A stretch of DNA of 64,000 nt from Ectocarpus siliculosus. Taxonomy: Eukaryota; Sar; Phaeophyceae; Ectocarpales; Ectocarpaceae. The DNA lies in NCBI GenBank assembly GCA_000310025.1, contig FN649758.1, forward strand, positions 2,793,474 through 2,857,473. Direction: 5' to 3'. Of this stretch, positions 36,601 through 47,900 are shown piece by piece. Under the pieces are notes generated by a model, which saw only the letters and a program-made list of their open reading frames with translations, ran no database searches and was not told the origin of the DNA. A program made the translations under genes and the position numbers. Position 1 is the first letter of the stretch, and each line of letters begins with the position of its first letter.

Positions 36601-38831
36601 CCTTCTTCAATCCCTACGCATGATGGTGCTGTCATCCTGGTTTTCGTGGTCGCATTCTGCTGCTATATGTGGTGTTCGTGTTGGTTATGGTGGTGGCAAC
36701 GGCAATGCTTCTCCCAACAGAATGCACTCGTCCAACAAGTTTATCATTGTTTCGTGCAAGATTTATACTGCATCGCTCGTCGGTTATGTCCAGGATGAGG
36801 TGCCGGGACTACAGGTCAGGCTGAACGGAAAGTGGTTGGACATCCCTCCCCGAAAGGGGGCGTTTATTTGCAACCTCGGGGACATGCTCCAGAGATGGTG
36901 AGGCATGCTCCGTTATTCCGTCAACACGGTGTCGTCCCCCCACTCCGCCGTCGCTCCAGTAGCAATCGTTTTGATGGGAACGCGTAACGAGGCCCAGTAA
37001 AGCGTGTGTGATCGATTGTCGAAGTCGTTGTTGAAAACCTGGCGAAACATCCGTCCAGCGTTTTACAGTGAGTGGTGTCCACGCGCTGGTTTTTAAAGTA
37101 GCGCGCGGCTTCGGGAGACCGGCTGTCAGAGGTTGAGCGTGGCCTCTAGGACGATCGAAGGTCTCTAGTTTACGGATATTTGGCGATGGTCCTCAGCAAC
37201 ATGGCGTCCCTCAACGACATGTTGTGGTGATTGAGCAAGGGCACCGAAGGCTTGTTTCCCGCTCGTTTCGACGATGATGACCATGCGACGCAGCCCTTAA
37301 AAGCACGATACATGATCTTCCGCTCGCCCAATTTCTCTCGAAATTCACAAGTAAGTACTACAAACATTCGGATATTCACTTTTGTTGTGATAACGATGCG
37401 AAGGTCATGAGTTGCCGGCGAAAAGTAACCCAAGGTATTCCTCCGGAGGTACACGATCGCAATCTTTGAGCCCAATGAGGTCCGTGTTTGGCGGAACAGG
37501 CGTACAGCAACGGTACGCATCCATGTGCTACAATATCCTCACGTCGCCACATGTGCTCCTTTCGCATTGTCCCTTTCACCAAACCCAGGATTAGTCGTCC
37601 CATGCATGTTGGCGGTAGCAAGAAAGCTGAAACGTGTGCACCTGAAGCTGTGTTGTGTTTTTATTTGCCGGACTGCCAATTTCCCAGGACAAACGACGAC
37701 CTGCGATCGACGGTACACCGGGTCGTTAACAAGCTGGGCCTCGAGCGCTACAGCATCCCGTTCTTCTTCGAGCCGAACTTCGACACAGAGGTATGCAAGT
37801 TCCGTGTCTGGCCCCTCTTGGTTGCCGTGCAGCGGTACATGCGGCTATGCAAACCGCCAATACTATGTAGAATTTATTTTGTGCTCCAAACTCAACGTAC
37901 GAAGGGCCCGAGCAGTTACTTGATGAGTGATAGTTTACCATGTGCAGACCCTACCCACTAGGTTGTAGCTCGCGTCTGTTCAACAACGTGCGTCTGTTCA
38001 GCGCCACCTTCGTGAAATATGGTTCAATATCTGAGTGAGCATTCACTCCTCTTTTTGGTAGGGTTTGAGCAAGAAAAACAGGATTTCCTGGTCTGCCGTG
38101 GTACGTAGTTGTCCTGGGCACAGAGAGAGGCAAACGTGATCATTTTCCCAGGTGTAGCTGACCTCACCACCATGCATGTCCGTTTCGGGGCAATTGTACT
38201 GGGGTGAAGGGGCTACAGTAGTTGTGGTATGGTCGATCCTTGGTCTCACGATGAAACACAACGTCTACGCGGGGTCTCCCAATTGTTGCGATTGACTTGT
38301 AGCCTATCGTCTCGTGGGTTGTTTCTTAAAGCTGACAGAGCCTTAGACCGCCATCCCGGTACCGATTTTTTCGTGCTCCCACAGGACTTCCATAGTCACA
38401 GGTTATCTCACAAATGAAGCAGTGGCTCCACGCTGGCATGAACTACTACTGACTGCAGCTTGGTGTGTACGTACCCGTTATGATGAAAACAACCGTGAGA
38501 ACTGCGTGTGTGTAGGCGTCCCCTTGGATGCTGCTGGAGGCTTATTATGCGGTGTCCCAATGTATGTATGTGCAGCGAATTCGCCCCTTGTTTAGTATCA
38601 CCGTATTTTCCGAGCTTGTGCTTGGAATAGACAAAATCCGTGCTTCGGTGCCCCTGCTACTGTGTGTACATACCTTGTCAGGTGGCGTGTTTCCCGCAGT
38701 TTTGCTCCGAAGAGAACCCAGCGAGGTACCCGCCAGTGAAGGCGGGAGCATACCTTATGGGAAAATACTCTCAGACCCATCAGGATTTCGACGGATATCA
38801 GCCCGACAGCACTGCGTCTTCAACATCGTAG
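27113..38831 (+). CDS. 2-oxoglutarate/Fe(II) dioxygenase, isopenicillin-N-synthase-like (plus copy)
   Basis: Exons: 27113-27172, 34144-34350, 35041-35156, 35700-35859, 36328-36402, 36794-36897, 37688-37790, 38682-38831. All introns are GT-AG, phases agree, and the product is 324 aa. Exon boundaries and phases are identical to the minus-strand paralogue; exon 2 is 51/69 and exon 5 21/25 residues identical. Iron ligands are H195-x-D197 (GAGAHTDWG) and H251 (STVHRVVN), with R261-Y-S263 for 2-oxoglutarate. The first exon is assigned because it ends AAG in phase with [14 protein letters not shown]; this makes intron 1 ~7 kb, full of retroelement remains, so a nearer first exon is the main alternative. 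The C-terminus (PDSTASSTS) differs from the paralogue, hinting at divergence in function or targeting. Confidence 0.83.
27718..27882. repeat. Cluster of GGTTTAGCGACC inverted repeats
   Basis: Copies of cccggtttag.gacc occur at ~27727, 27789 and, inverted, at ~27813 and ~27852. The middle pair forms a perfect 14-bp-arm hairpin (ggtttagcgaccac, 6-nt loop, reverse complement). Flanking matches suggest a small palindromic element about 150 bp long in intron 1 of the plus-strand dioxygenase. Confidence 0.65.
29160..30060 (-). pseudogene. Retrotransposon gag-like relic with CCHC zinc knuckle
   Basis: The minus-strand frame at 29746-30060 contains CFTCLGEDHSFKLC, an exact C-x2-C-x4-H-x4-C nucleocapsid knuckle, then DIKLHLETDPG. 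Downstream minus-strand frames to ~29164 are Gln/Pro/Ser-rich and broken by stops and shifts, as in an old gag. It lies head to head with the pol relic at 30100, so it probably belongs to a different insertion. Confidence 0.55.
30100..31275 (+). pseudogene. Ty3-type retrotransposon pol 3' end (integrase C-terminus and chromodomain), decayed
   Basis: Broken plus-strand frames follow the usual order of a Ty3/chromovirus pol end: FDHPTVDGHQ, LALDRQRRAYDLVREYNALK, a stretch ending near DTDRLPQSLP, then HSFVDNCPPFRVTEDDVSAP. A chromodomain-like block (LYQAHWIGLTTPSWERE, RFRRHIL) has an in-frame stop directly after it. A final segment (about 30966-31274) has YTARDGLWWNG and FNDPGPRILPLP. At least two frame changes and one stop show it cannot make a working integrase. 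It sits in sense orientation in intron 1 of the plus-strand dioxygenase. Confidence 0.72.
31456..31491. repeat. (GAAAA)n purine tract
   Basis: About six pentamer units of gaaaa/aaaga on the plus strand. Confidence 0.8.
31638..31771. repeat. Tandem duplication, ~67-bp unit, two copies
   Basis: Both copies start gttgcctgcatt and share gccgcgacctggatgtgtg followed by a T/G-rich tail. Confidence 0.75.
31940..32092. repeat. Tandem repeat, ~50-bp unit, three copies
   Basis: Units start at ~31940, 31991 and 32042 with tttgcctttgaacacttgga (first copy tttgcctctgaacacttgga), then aaagac(t)ttcccc and a gtcatc/gtcagt end. Confidence 0.82.
34398..34604. repeat. Tandem duplication, 103-bp unit, two copies
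   Basis: Copies start at 34398 and 34501 with caggctcgcacagtagcc and end in gggttagggttacggttggg; they differ at one base (atatattg against atatgttg). They lie in intron 2 of the plus-strand dioxygenase. Each unit carries one telomere-like TTAGGG. Confidence 0.88.
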
Positions 38832-41800
38832 ACAGAGTGAACCACGTGTTGTATTAATAGGATTATGCTGCGCTTCGTAACAGCGCCAAGACAGCGGCGA
38901 TTTCATGTATATATGTAGCAGTAGATTGACGTGAATTTGGATATAATTCTCGAAAGGTGGTCTACACCGAGACATATTTATAGTGCTTGTTGTTCTGCCC
39001 CGCACGGTCATCGTTGCGCAGGTACCCTCTTGTAGCGTGGGGACTCGGATGTTTCTTCTGTCAATTTCTCATGCATGCGTGGACGTTTTTCGGTATTGGG
39101 CAGCTTTCTCTGTCAACCTTGTAGCTGCTTGGCATTGGGGGGCGGTTGCGAAATCGAAGGACGAAATCATTTGGTTAGAATAGGCCAAGAGACACGGTTT
39201 TCTCAACAACTGCCAGTAGCCATTGTATCACGCTGTTTTGTATCAAGCTGCAGGAAGGGTGGATTTTGGCAGCAGCTACTTGCACACTTGAATCCGGCTC
39301 ACTCGAAAAAACGAACAGAGTTTTGTAGTCTCGACGACGTCGACCAAAGAAAAAAAACTAGGGTGGTTTGAAGGAGAAACCGGCGATCGCGCCTATTTAG
39401 CTCTAAACCCAAGTCATTTTGGGAAAACCGGGCCAGAAATCCGATTCTTTTTTTTTGCCACAGTTCTCAGAAGAGGGGCTTCAGAAATTATAATTATGCG
39501 TGTGTCAGTACGCATTATTGAATGTGGTGCTGTGTTCATGTTTGTCTGCCTTTCTATGCATAAGCTGTTGTTAATACATACATGTAGCAAGTGACGTTCT
39601 AAGCTCACTTTCTTTTTGTTGCTTCATACTTGAGAACGGAAGCGGGGAGGGACTCCTCGTACATGCAAGTGAAGACACGACAGGTGTATTGTGCATACTT
39701 CACGCAGTTTCTTGGTCGAATAAACGCGAAAAGGGCGAGCACTACCGAGCCACAGGAGATTTGGAAACGGCCTGGAATGTGTGAGATTGAATGAAGGTTG
39801 TTTGTGGCGCTGCGACTACCTGTTCATACAAGCAAACGGTTAATGCCCGTTTGTTTATGTGTACTGTTCTGCGGCGGCCTGTCTGTGTGCTGTGCGGCGG
39901 TCATTTCACAACACCTTTCCCTAAACTGACGAAACGCTCTTCATATTTGCTCTCAAGAGGGCCCGACGCGGTCCTTCGAGTGTTAAGAGGAGGAGAGTTC
40001 TCGGTGGAGACCACCACCTCGAGTCACCGACCACGATGACGACGGCATCGTTGCTTCTGTGCGCAGAGTTCAAACCCGGATAGCACGAGTTGAGTGGAAA
40101 GAAGCCAAAAGATATGGGGGGCGAGAGAGGGAGACACAATTGGAGTGGCCGCGAGCGAGCTTCGAGCTGGCCGTCATGCCCGAAAAACAAACCATCGGTG
40201 CAAATACGTAGCCTCCTTGTCGTTCAAGCCGGCCACTGTAGGCGACGTACCACCGCGAAAGCGAGCAAGCACGATTGATCCGAGTTTGTGGTGTGTAAGA
40301 GAAGCGCTAGCGTGTGCCCCAACTCTTTGTTTCTGTTCTGTCCCCCCTTGTCGCCTCATCTCCCGTGCCATCGATTTGGCGCCCCAGGTCACAATTCGTC
40401 ATCTGTCTTTTCCGTTCCCCTGCGTTTTAGACCGCTTTCAAAAAGAATTCCTCATGTATGTGGAGAACAAATAAGGGCGTCCTTCACTTCACTATTAACG
40501 CTCGCAGGATCTGTCTATCTAGTTTTACAAGCTAACGGCGAATGCAGTACACAAAAAAAAACATAATGATCCCAATGAAATAGAAGAAACGATAATGACA
40601 TCACCGAAACAGAAAGTGCCGGAACAAGCGCAAGCCCCGCCCAGTGCCATCGACGACCGACTTTTCTCTCGTGAAGGTTTATTTGTCCCCGCGACATCAT
40701 CATCAGGGAACACTAGACACACGCAGAGAGGATGTGAAGAGGCACCCCAGCCTCTTCTTACTGGACAAGGCGGGCCTTTTACGAGTATCTCAACAACGTT
40801 CCATCGAGATCTCGCGCCTTGATAAGGCGGAGAGATCCCACAACGGCGCAACTATCTATTCTGACAGCTACCTAATACGAGGAACGATAAAAAAAAATAA
40901 GTGTGTGGTTCAACTGCTGTACAAATAATCAACGACAGCTCCCCACCTGCAGCAGTAAAACAGTCGAAGGACCGCTTCTGTCTCGGCTTGCTCACCGAGC
41001 AAGCTGGGCACAATCGAAAGCACAGGCTGAGACAGCAACTCTTTCGCTCAGGACACTAACAGGACACAATGATCACCAGATCTGGACACTTCTAGATACT
41101 CCCCACTGCCACGGCTTCTACCGCAGCGGTGGGCATTTGTCCATCTGGCACGTACACAAACAAGCTCGGATCTACGTCGTAAAAGGGCCCTGGATCTGCG
41201 TCTTATGAAGCAACGCCGTTGGGGATGGGTTCAGGAAGCCAGCCAAAAGCCAACCGCGAAGGAGCAATGGGAGAGAAAAAAAAACTCTACCGGCAGGTTA
41301 CATTGTTCTATGGGGGAAAAAAACTCTCGGAGCGGCAGAGGTAACGACATTCCACCGCACGCGTGGACACAAAGCCCGCGCCTGTGAACCGATCGACTGC
41401 CGCGATGACACCGAGTATCCCCTCGCCTATAGCCACACCTCGCCGAACCTTGCCGAAAAAGGTCAAGAGTACAACAACAACACGGCTGGTAGACTTACCC
41501 TGTCTTACCGTCGCTCCTGAAAACCAGAGGCGATGCTCGTCGGCACAGCTCGTCGGCACAACAAGCGACACAAAACACCAACTCGCGATCTCAGAGACCA
41601 TAAAGGGAAGCCAATTTCTCCGAAGCGCACACGCCAACAAACAGAGACATGTTCCCACCGCCCCTCTGGCATATCACTACATAGGTCCCGCGCCTGCCTC
41701 CTCTCAGCCTCGCGACCGCACCAGCTCCGTATTGACAAGCAAAACCAAGCGAACACAAAAACTCCATCCAGCGCACGGCCTCCCTTTCGACGGAACACTC
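38832..41800. other. Intergenic region between convergent genes, no gene supported
   Basis: Both the plus-strand dioxygenase and the minus-strand antiporter end towards this region. Short open frames (for example 40644-40928 +) have no clear homology. Long poly(A)/(T) runs occur near 39350, 39450 and 40890. Confidence 0.4.
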
Positions 41801-41932
41801 TCAGCTTCCCTTGCACCTCTCCTTCCACGTCGGCGTCTCCCCATCCCCACCGCTCCGACCCCTCCCGCGTCCGCCGATGAACGGTAGGATCGAGTCTCCC
41901 GCACCGCCGCTTTGCCCAACCCCACGACCGCC

Positions 41933-41976
<44 letters not shown>

Positions 41977-44900
41977 TGCCGGTCCCGTTGCGGGGGCTGC
42001 TGCAGGTGGCACCGCCCTCCCCGCAGGCAGCGCCTCCGTGGACGGCCTGGAGGCCCTTGATGACGAGCGGGGACGCCACCATGAGGATGATCGTCGTCGC
42101 CACGGTCATGAGGTAGTGATGCCGGCGGATGAGCTTGAGGTGCTGGGCCCTCGCCACGAAGAAGAGCGAGATCTCGGAGACCTGCAGTCGCGCATGGATG
42201 GAACAAAAAAGGTTGTCTCGTTGTGTTAGGACTTCAACCCAGCCCCACGGGTTCACAGCCTCTCGTTTGATTGGATGTACGTACGGGCTCACAGTCTCTC
42301 GTTTGATTCGATGTATGTCTGATTCCAAAAAGGTGGTGAGGACAAGAGCGGCCACGCGTGCGTACACCAAGCTTGGTTAGAGACACGCCCGCCCTGCGTC
42401 CGCAAAGTCTACAGCTCTTGCAAGGCGTCGAGACGGCTCTTCTCTTCGTCAACGTCTCCGTGGCGAGACGTCAGCCAACGGTTGCTCGAGCGCAGGCAGA
42501 GCATAGGCTCCGAACCACTTGACGCACATAGGTTGCATCGGCCGCCATCCATCTCTGCCGCCCTGCAATACAACTACTTCGAAGTACTATAATAGGTGTG
42601 GCACGATGTACGGCAGGCTAGGTGCACAGGCCGAAAAAAAAAAAAGAAAGCGACGCACTGCGTCCCTCCTGCCGTCACTACTTCACCAAACACCGAATCC
42701 TCAGAAGGCATGCACCTCCCTTGCTGGCACCGTCGTACCTGAGCCATGCACGCGCCCGCTAGCGTAGAGGCCTCCCACGAGAAGCCGAAGGACTTCATGA
42801 CCATCGCCACGATCAGGAGCTTTATCAACACCAGCATCACCACGCACCCCAGCACATCTCCGAAGTTCCACACCATGAAGGCCTGATCGTGTTAGCAGGG
42901 GGCGGCGGCGGGGGGGGGGGGGGGGGCCCGAAAGAAATAAGAAAAACCCTTTTTAAAAAAAAGGGCGTCAATCCCCGGGTGGGGACCCCCCCCCCCAAAA
43001 ACCTTTGAAAAGGGCCAACCAGCGAGGGCCCCCTGGCAAAAATGGGGGCCCCCCCCCCATTTTAAACCCTACCCCCATGAACCCCCCAAAGCCCAACGGT
43101 GTCCCCCAAGGTCAAATCCCCCCCTNNNNNNNNNNNNNNNNNNNNNNNNNNNNNNNNNNNNNNNNNNNNNNNNNNNNNNNNNNNNNNNNNNNNNNNNNNN
43201 NNNNNNNNNNNNNNNNNNNNNNNNNGGGAGGCCAAAGGACTTCATGACCATCGCCACGATCAGGAGTTTTATCAACACCAGCATCACCACGCACCCCAGC
43301 ACTTTTCGGAAGTTCCACCCCTTGAGGGCGTGTTGGGTGTTTCCAGGGGGCGGCGGCGGGGGGGGGGGGGGGGTCCTGAATGAAGTAGGAAAATCCCTTT
43401 TCAAGACAACGGTCGTCAGTCCCGTGCTGGGCACGCCTCCCCACAACAACGTTGCAAAGGGTCAATCAAGCGAGGCACGCATGCAACAAGTGCGGTCGCA
43501 GCCGCGATTTGAACCGCTACCCGCATGACCCCCCGACAGCCAAGCGTTGTCCCTCATGTTCAACTCCCCCCTTTATCGGTGCTGCCAGTCGAGTCCTTTC
43601 GCTGAATTCATTTATTGAGAGTGGGGGCACCCGCAACATGACGTGGGTCCAGCGCAGGTCAGCCGGCTGGCTGGTATCTTGTGGCGGGTTAGATGTTGGT
43701 CTTGAACTCAGAGAGCAAGTCGACACAACGTGGGCGATATCGGACTCTCTGCGCCGACGTTGTTTCGGCCTGCCCGCTGAGTCCAAGACCAACATCAAAC
43801 CCGCCAATCACACCAGCCGGTGCATGCGCCGGAGACACGCCTGCTTCGCTGGTTCTGACGTATTGTTCCCTCTCCAGAACGACGGCAAAACACGCGGAAC
43901 GTTTCCAGTGCGATCACACCAAACAGCCAGCGCGGCCGCAAGGAACTAAATACTTGCGATGGCCAAATGCCGCATGCATGTGCCAAAACACGAAGGCGCG
44001 TTCAGCTTCACCCCCCTCCGCTGTCTTATTCCCGCCGCCTTCCCGCCCGTTGCTCCCTCCGTCGACAATAATAACTGTCGTTGGTTCGTCGTCTTCCAGA
44101 CCATTCTCGTAGATCTCGTAGATCTCGTAGATTTCCTCTGGATCCCCTAATTCACTCCCTCACTCACCGGGTTGACGATCATGCCGAGAGAGCCGAGGTA
44201 CATGCCTCCGAAGAGGCTCGTCAGCGGCTGCATTCTCGCGTGGGCCTTCTGGGCGAAGGGGGAGTCGACCATCAGCAGCCCGGCAAAGAGGGCTCCGGCC
44301 TGGATCATGTGATGGGTCGTCATTCCGTCGTCGTCGTTGTCGTTGTTGTTGTTGTGGTGGTGGTGGTGGTGGTGGTGGTGGTGGTGGTGGTGGTGGTGGT
44401 GGTCGTGTTGATGGTGATCCCCCCGTTCCCGTCATAAAAAATAGTCGATATGCAGGATGGGTCGATCGAAGGCGCGCGCCGCAAGAACCACACAAAAATA
44501 ATCGGAGAGAGGGGGGAAGGGAGAGAGAGGATGAGGGAGAAGGGACCAAGAGACAAGAGCGACGGAGCTTCGCACACACCACAACGAACAGGATTCCCAG
44601 CCGGGGCACACAGGCAAGCGTGATCGCCTTCTTCGGCAAAGGCAAAGTCTTCATCCATTCAATGCCTGACAGCACCGAACTGCTGTTCCAGCGTTATTGT
44701 GGGGCATCGGACGAGCACAGGCGGTCCGTTGCCGTTCAAGATTGTTCCGCGCAGACATCTGCGTGTGAAAAAAGGGGGGAATGCTTGCGTCGTTGCCACT
44801 ACTACTTTTGCCCTGGACAATTGTTGACAGACTGGCAACACCGTACGTTGCGTAAGACACCACACCCCCTGCACCGATTTTCAACTCCCGTCCGATTGCC

Positions 44901-47900
44901 CCGCGACGAAGTGAATCCCAAACACCTAACGGCACGTTTTCGGAAACCTCTCAGGTTCTAACGTCGGCATAATCGGCGCGGTCATCGATTCTTCTCAAGA
45001 CATGTCGAAATATCGAGCATTGAAAACCGGCCCAGGGGTGTGTGGTATCTATCGCGTACCACCCACAGTATCGTACCTCGTGACTCAGGTTGAGGCGCTC
45101 GCAGACAAGAGCGACACCGAGGCAGTAGCTCACCACCCCCAGGGTGAATAGACCGGACGATTGCTCCTGCAAAACCAAGCCACCGATTTACGAACAGCAC
45201 GCCACACGGTTCGAGTGAGGGGGGTACCGATTTGCATCAATGCCAGGGGGGTCATTGACTCGCAGGGTGGGAAGGGGTCGCATGAAGACATTCGACAGGA
45301 GATGTCGGTGCGGAAAGCAAGCTTCGATTGGGGGGGAGAAGGTGGCTTTCTGCTCGAGGTGCTCAACGGCAGAATAATACCGTCCGGACGCGCACCCGAT
45401 TCGTTCGCTGCCCCTCGAAGCCGGTCACAGCGACACCAGCAACCGACACACCCGACAACAGCAACACAAACGCCTAAAAAAACGAAAAAAAAGGTGAAGG
45501 AACATCAACCAATGCTCTAACGAAAGCAAGGATCCGGCGCATGGTAACTCCGGCAAACGGAGAGTGCAGCCACCTCTAAACCAGGAATCACAGACAGGGA
45601 GGGCAAAGAAAGGGAACACGAGCACCTCTCGTGCTCCTTGTCCTCGAGACCGACAACTTTCGTGTATGCAATGAAGAAGGACGGGGTTGCGACATGGAGA
45701 CAAACCAACCGGAATACCGGCATAATAATCAGATTTTCCTCGCCTGGCAACAAAGAAGCGAAATGAAAAACACGGTCGTCAATGACACGATGCTGCAGCA
45801 CACCAAAACAGCACGAGCGACCACAAACACGCAAACGAGACGAGCGTCGTCGCACCTTCTTGTCCTTGAGCACCAGCCGGGCCATGGCCATCGGCAGCAC
45901 CCTCCTCGAGGCGATGACGAAGGCCAGCAGCAGTATCGCGCACCCGGTGATGCGAGGCACGAACGACCCTGTGGTACCCTGAGACTCCTCCACGGCGTAC
46001 ATGATGGCCGTCGGGATCGCCAGCAGCGGACACCTTATTTTTTTCAAGAGCAACACACAAAAGAAGAACCAGGATAAAGGGGGGGGGGGGGGGGGGGTCA
46101 TCAGCGGACCAACCAACCAGCGGACACCATTTTTCCAGGAACAAGAAAAAAAAAGAGTCAGAACGAAACAAAAACGAGCGCTATCTTAAAAAACTTCGAC
46201 TCACCAGCAAACTTTCGCTTTTTTTCCAAAAGCAAAAAAACAAAATAGAGGGGAAAAAAAACAGACCGAATCAACGGACAGATCAACGCCATCGCCAGCA
46301 AGGGACACCACTTTTCCAAAAGCAACACAAAACAACAAGAATCGGCAAGAAAAAAAGGAGCTAGCACCGCTGTGTCAGGGGACAGACCAACCCTTCCTTG
46401 TCAAGAAGCGAGAAAATAGGCATAGCCACCAAAGTGAACAAGCCGGCACCCCCAATCCACGAGCAAAGAAGCTGCGAAGCATCTTTTGAGTTGAATGTTC
46501 GATGCTGGGGGCGTTTCTTTGCCATCGACGCGGACATCGCTTGAGAGGCTGCCGCGGCGCTTTGGCTGCACGCGGCATTGGTATTTGTCGCATAGAGGTA
46601 GCACGCGGCACCAAAGAGTTTGTCAACTCCACGCAAGGAACCCGTACTCATGTGTTGCTTGCCCTGTGGTCGTTACAACATTGGCCACGCGTCGTCGAGA
46701 GGACGTAGCACTGTTCCCACAGGACCGATCGCCAATGGCCAATCAATCATCCCAAGTGGGGCTTCCGTGAACGAACTGCTGTGGGTGCCAACACCCAGGG
46801 AGCAAGCTGTGTGACACGGATTTTTTTTTTCCCGCTAGTGAGGGGGCAGAAAGAAGGGCCAAGCATAATAGGAAAGGGGTAGGGTAGCCCTTACATGACG
46901 AGGTCTTGTACAGAGACTAGGTCGACCACCATGCGGGCGAAGGCCGTGTCTCCCAGCCGGCTGTGAGCGACGAACTCGGTCACCATGGCCGTGGACGACA
47001 GCGTGGCGGCGGCAGACAGGAAAACGCTCTCCACCTTTCGTCATTTCCGCGAAAAACGCGAGACACCATTGCGCAACAAAAACGGGGGATTAGAGGTTCG
47101 ATGCAACTTCAAGGGAAACGTCCACACCTCGAGTCGGCCTACTACACAATGGGGACAAACCTTCAACACGGGAGACTATCTAACTATCGGTTGGGCACTA
47201 GCCGCACATGGGCCTGGTGGCATTGCTAAATGCCGGTCGAAAACTCTTCTGGACCGTGATATGGCTCGGCTGAATATCTATCCAGCACGTGAGCGAAGCA
47301 GCAAGCAGTCAAACTAGGGCACAACAAAAATCGTACCATCGACACAAAGCCAAACTTACCCCGTCTTCGATTCCGAGCACGGCTGCGCACACCAGGAGGG
47401 CAGAGAACACCACGAACAGCACTGTAAACGCTCCCATCCGCCCCTACACATAGGCAAACACACAGCGAAGAGAGGGCATGGAACGTACCGTGTCAGAGTG
47501 ATGGAAATTGCAAGTGAACCGGGTGGTAAGGAGGGGCGGGAGGGGTGGTATCGATCAATGTTTTTACGATGACAAGGGAGTGATCCGATGCATCGCTCAA
47601 CTACATATTCCCAACACAAATACGCACGCTGCTGCCGCTGCTGCTCTACTCTACGCGCCAGGCCCCGTGCGCGGTGCTCCTTCGTCCGCATTTTCTACTA
47701 CGCGCAACCTAAGAATTGAGCAATTTAACACTGAGTAAATCTCCGAATGAGCGATCTAGGAATGGGTGATCTGCGAATGATTGCTTTACATCTGCTTGAA
47801 CTTCAATGACCGCGCCATCTTCTCGAAGTCACGGCCGCTATGCCCACACGGCTGCTTGAGTGCGGTCTTACGATGTCATACCCGCCGACTTCTTGCGTTC

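Noticed and set aside
41363-42229. Plus-strand open frames with Ala- and Pro-rich repeats
   Set aside because: They are antisense to the antiporter's last exon; the repeats are the other-strand reading of its poly-Gly run.
43226-43330. A second copy of the antiporter transmembrane exon
   Set aside because: It borders the N gap and repeats the flank in order with sequencing-like errors, so it is treated as an assembly artefact.
44335-44403. Poly-Val/poly-Thr open frames
   Set aside because: These are translations of a GTG microsatellite inside an intron.
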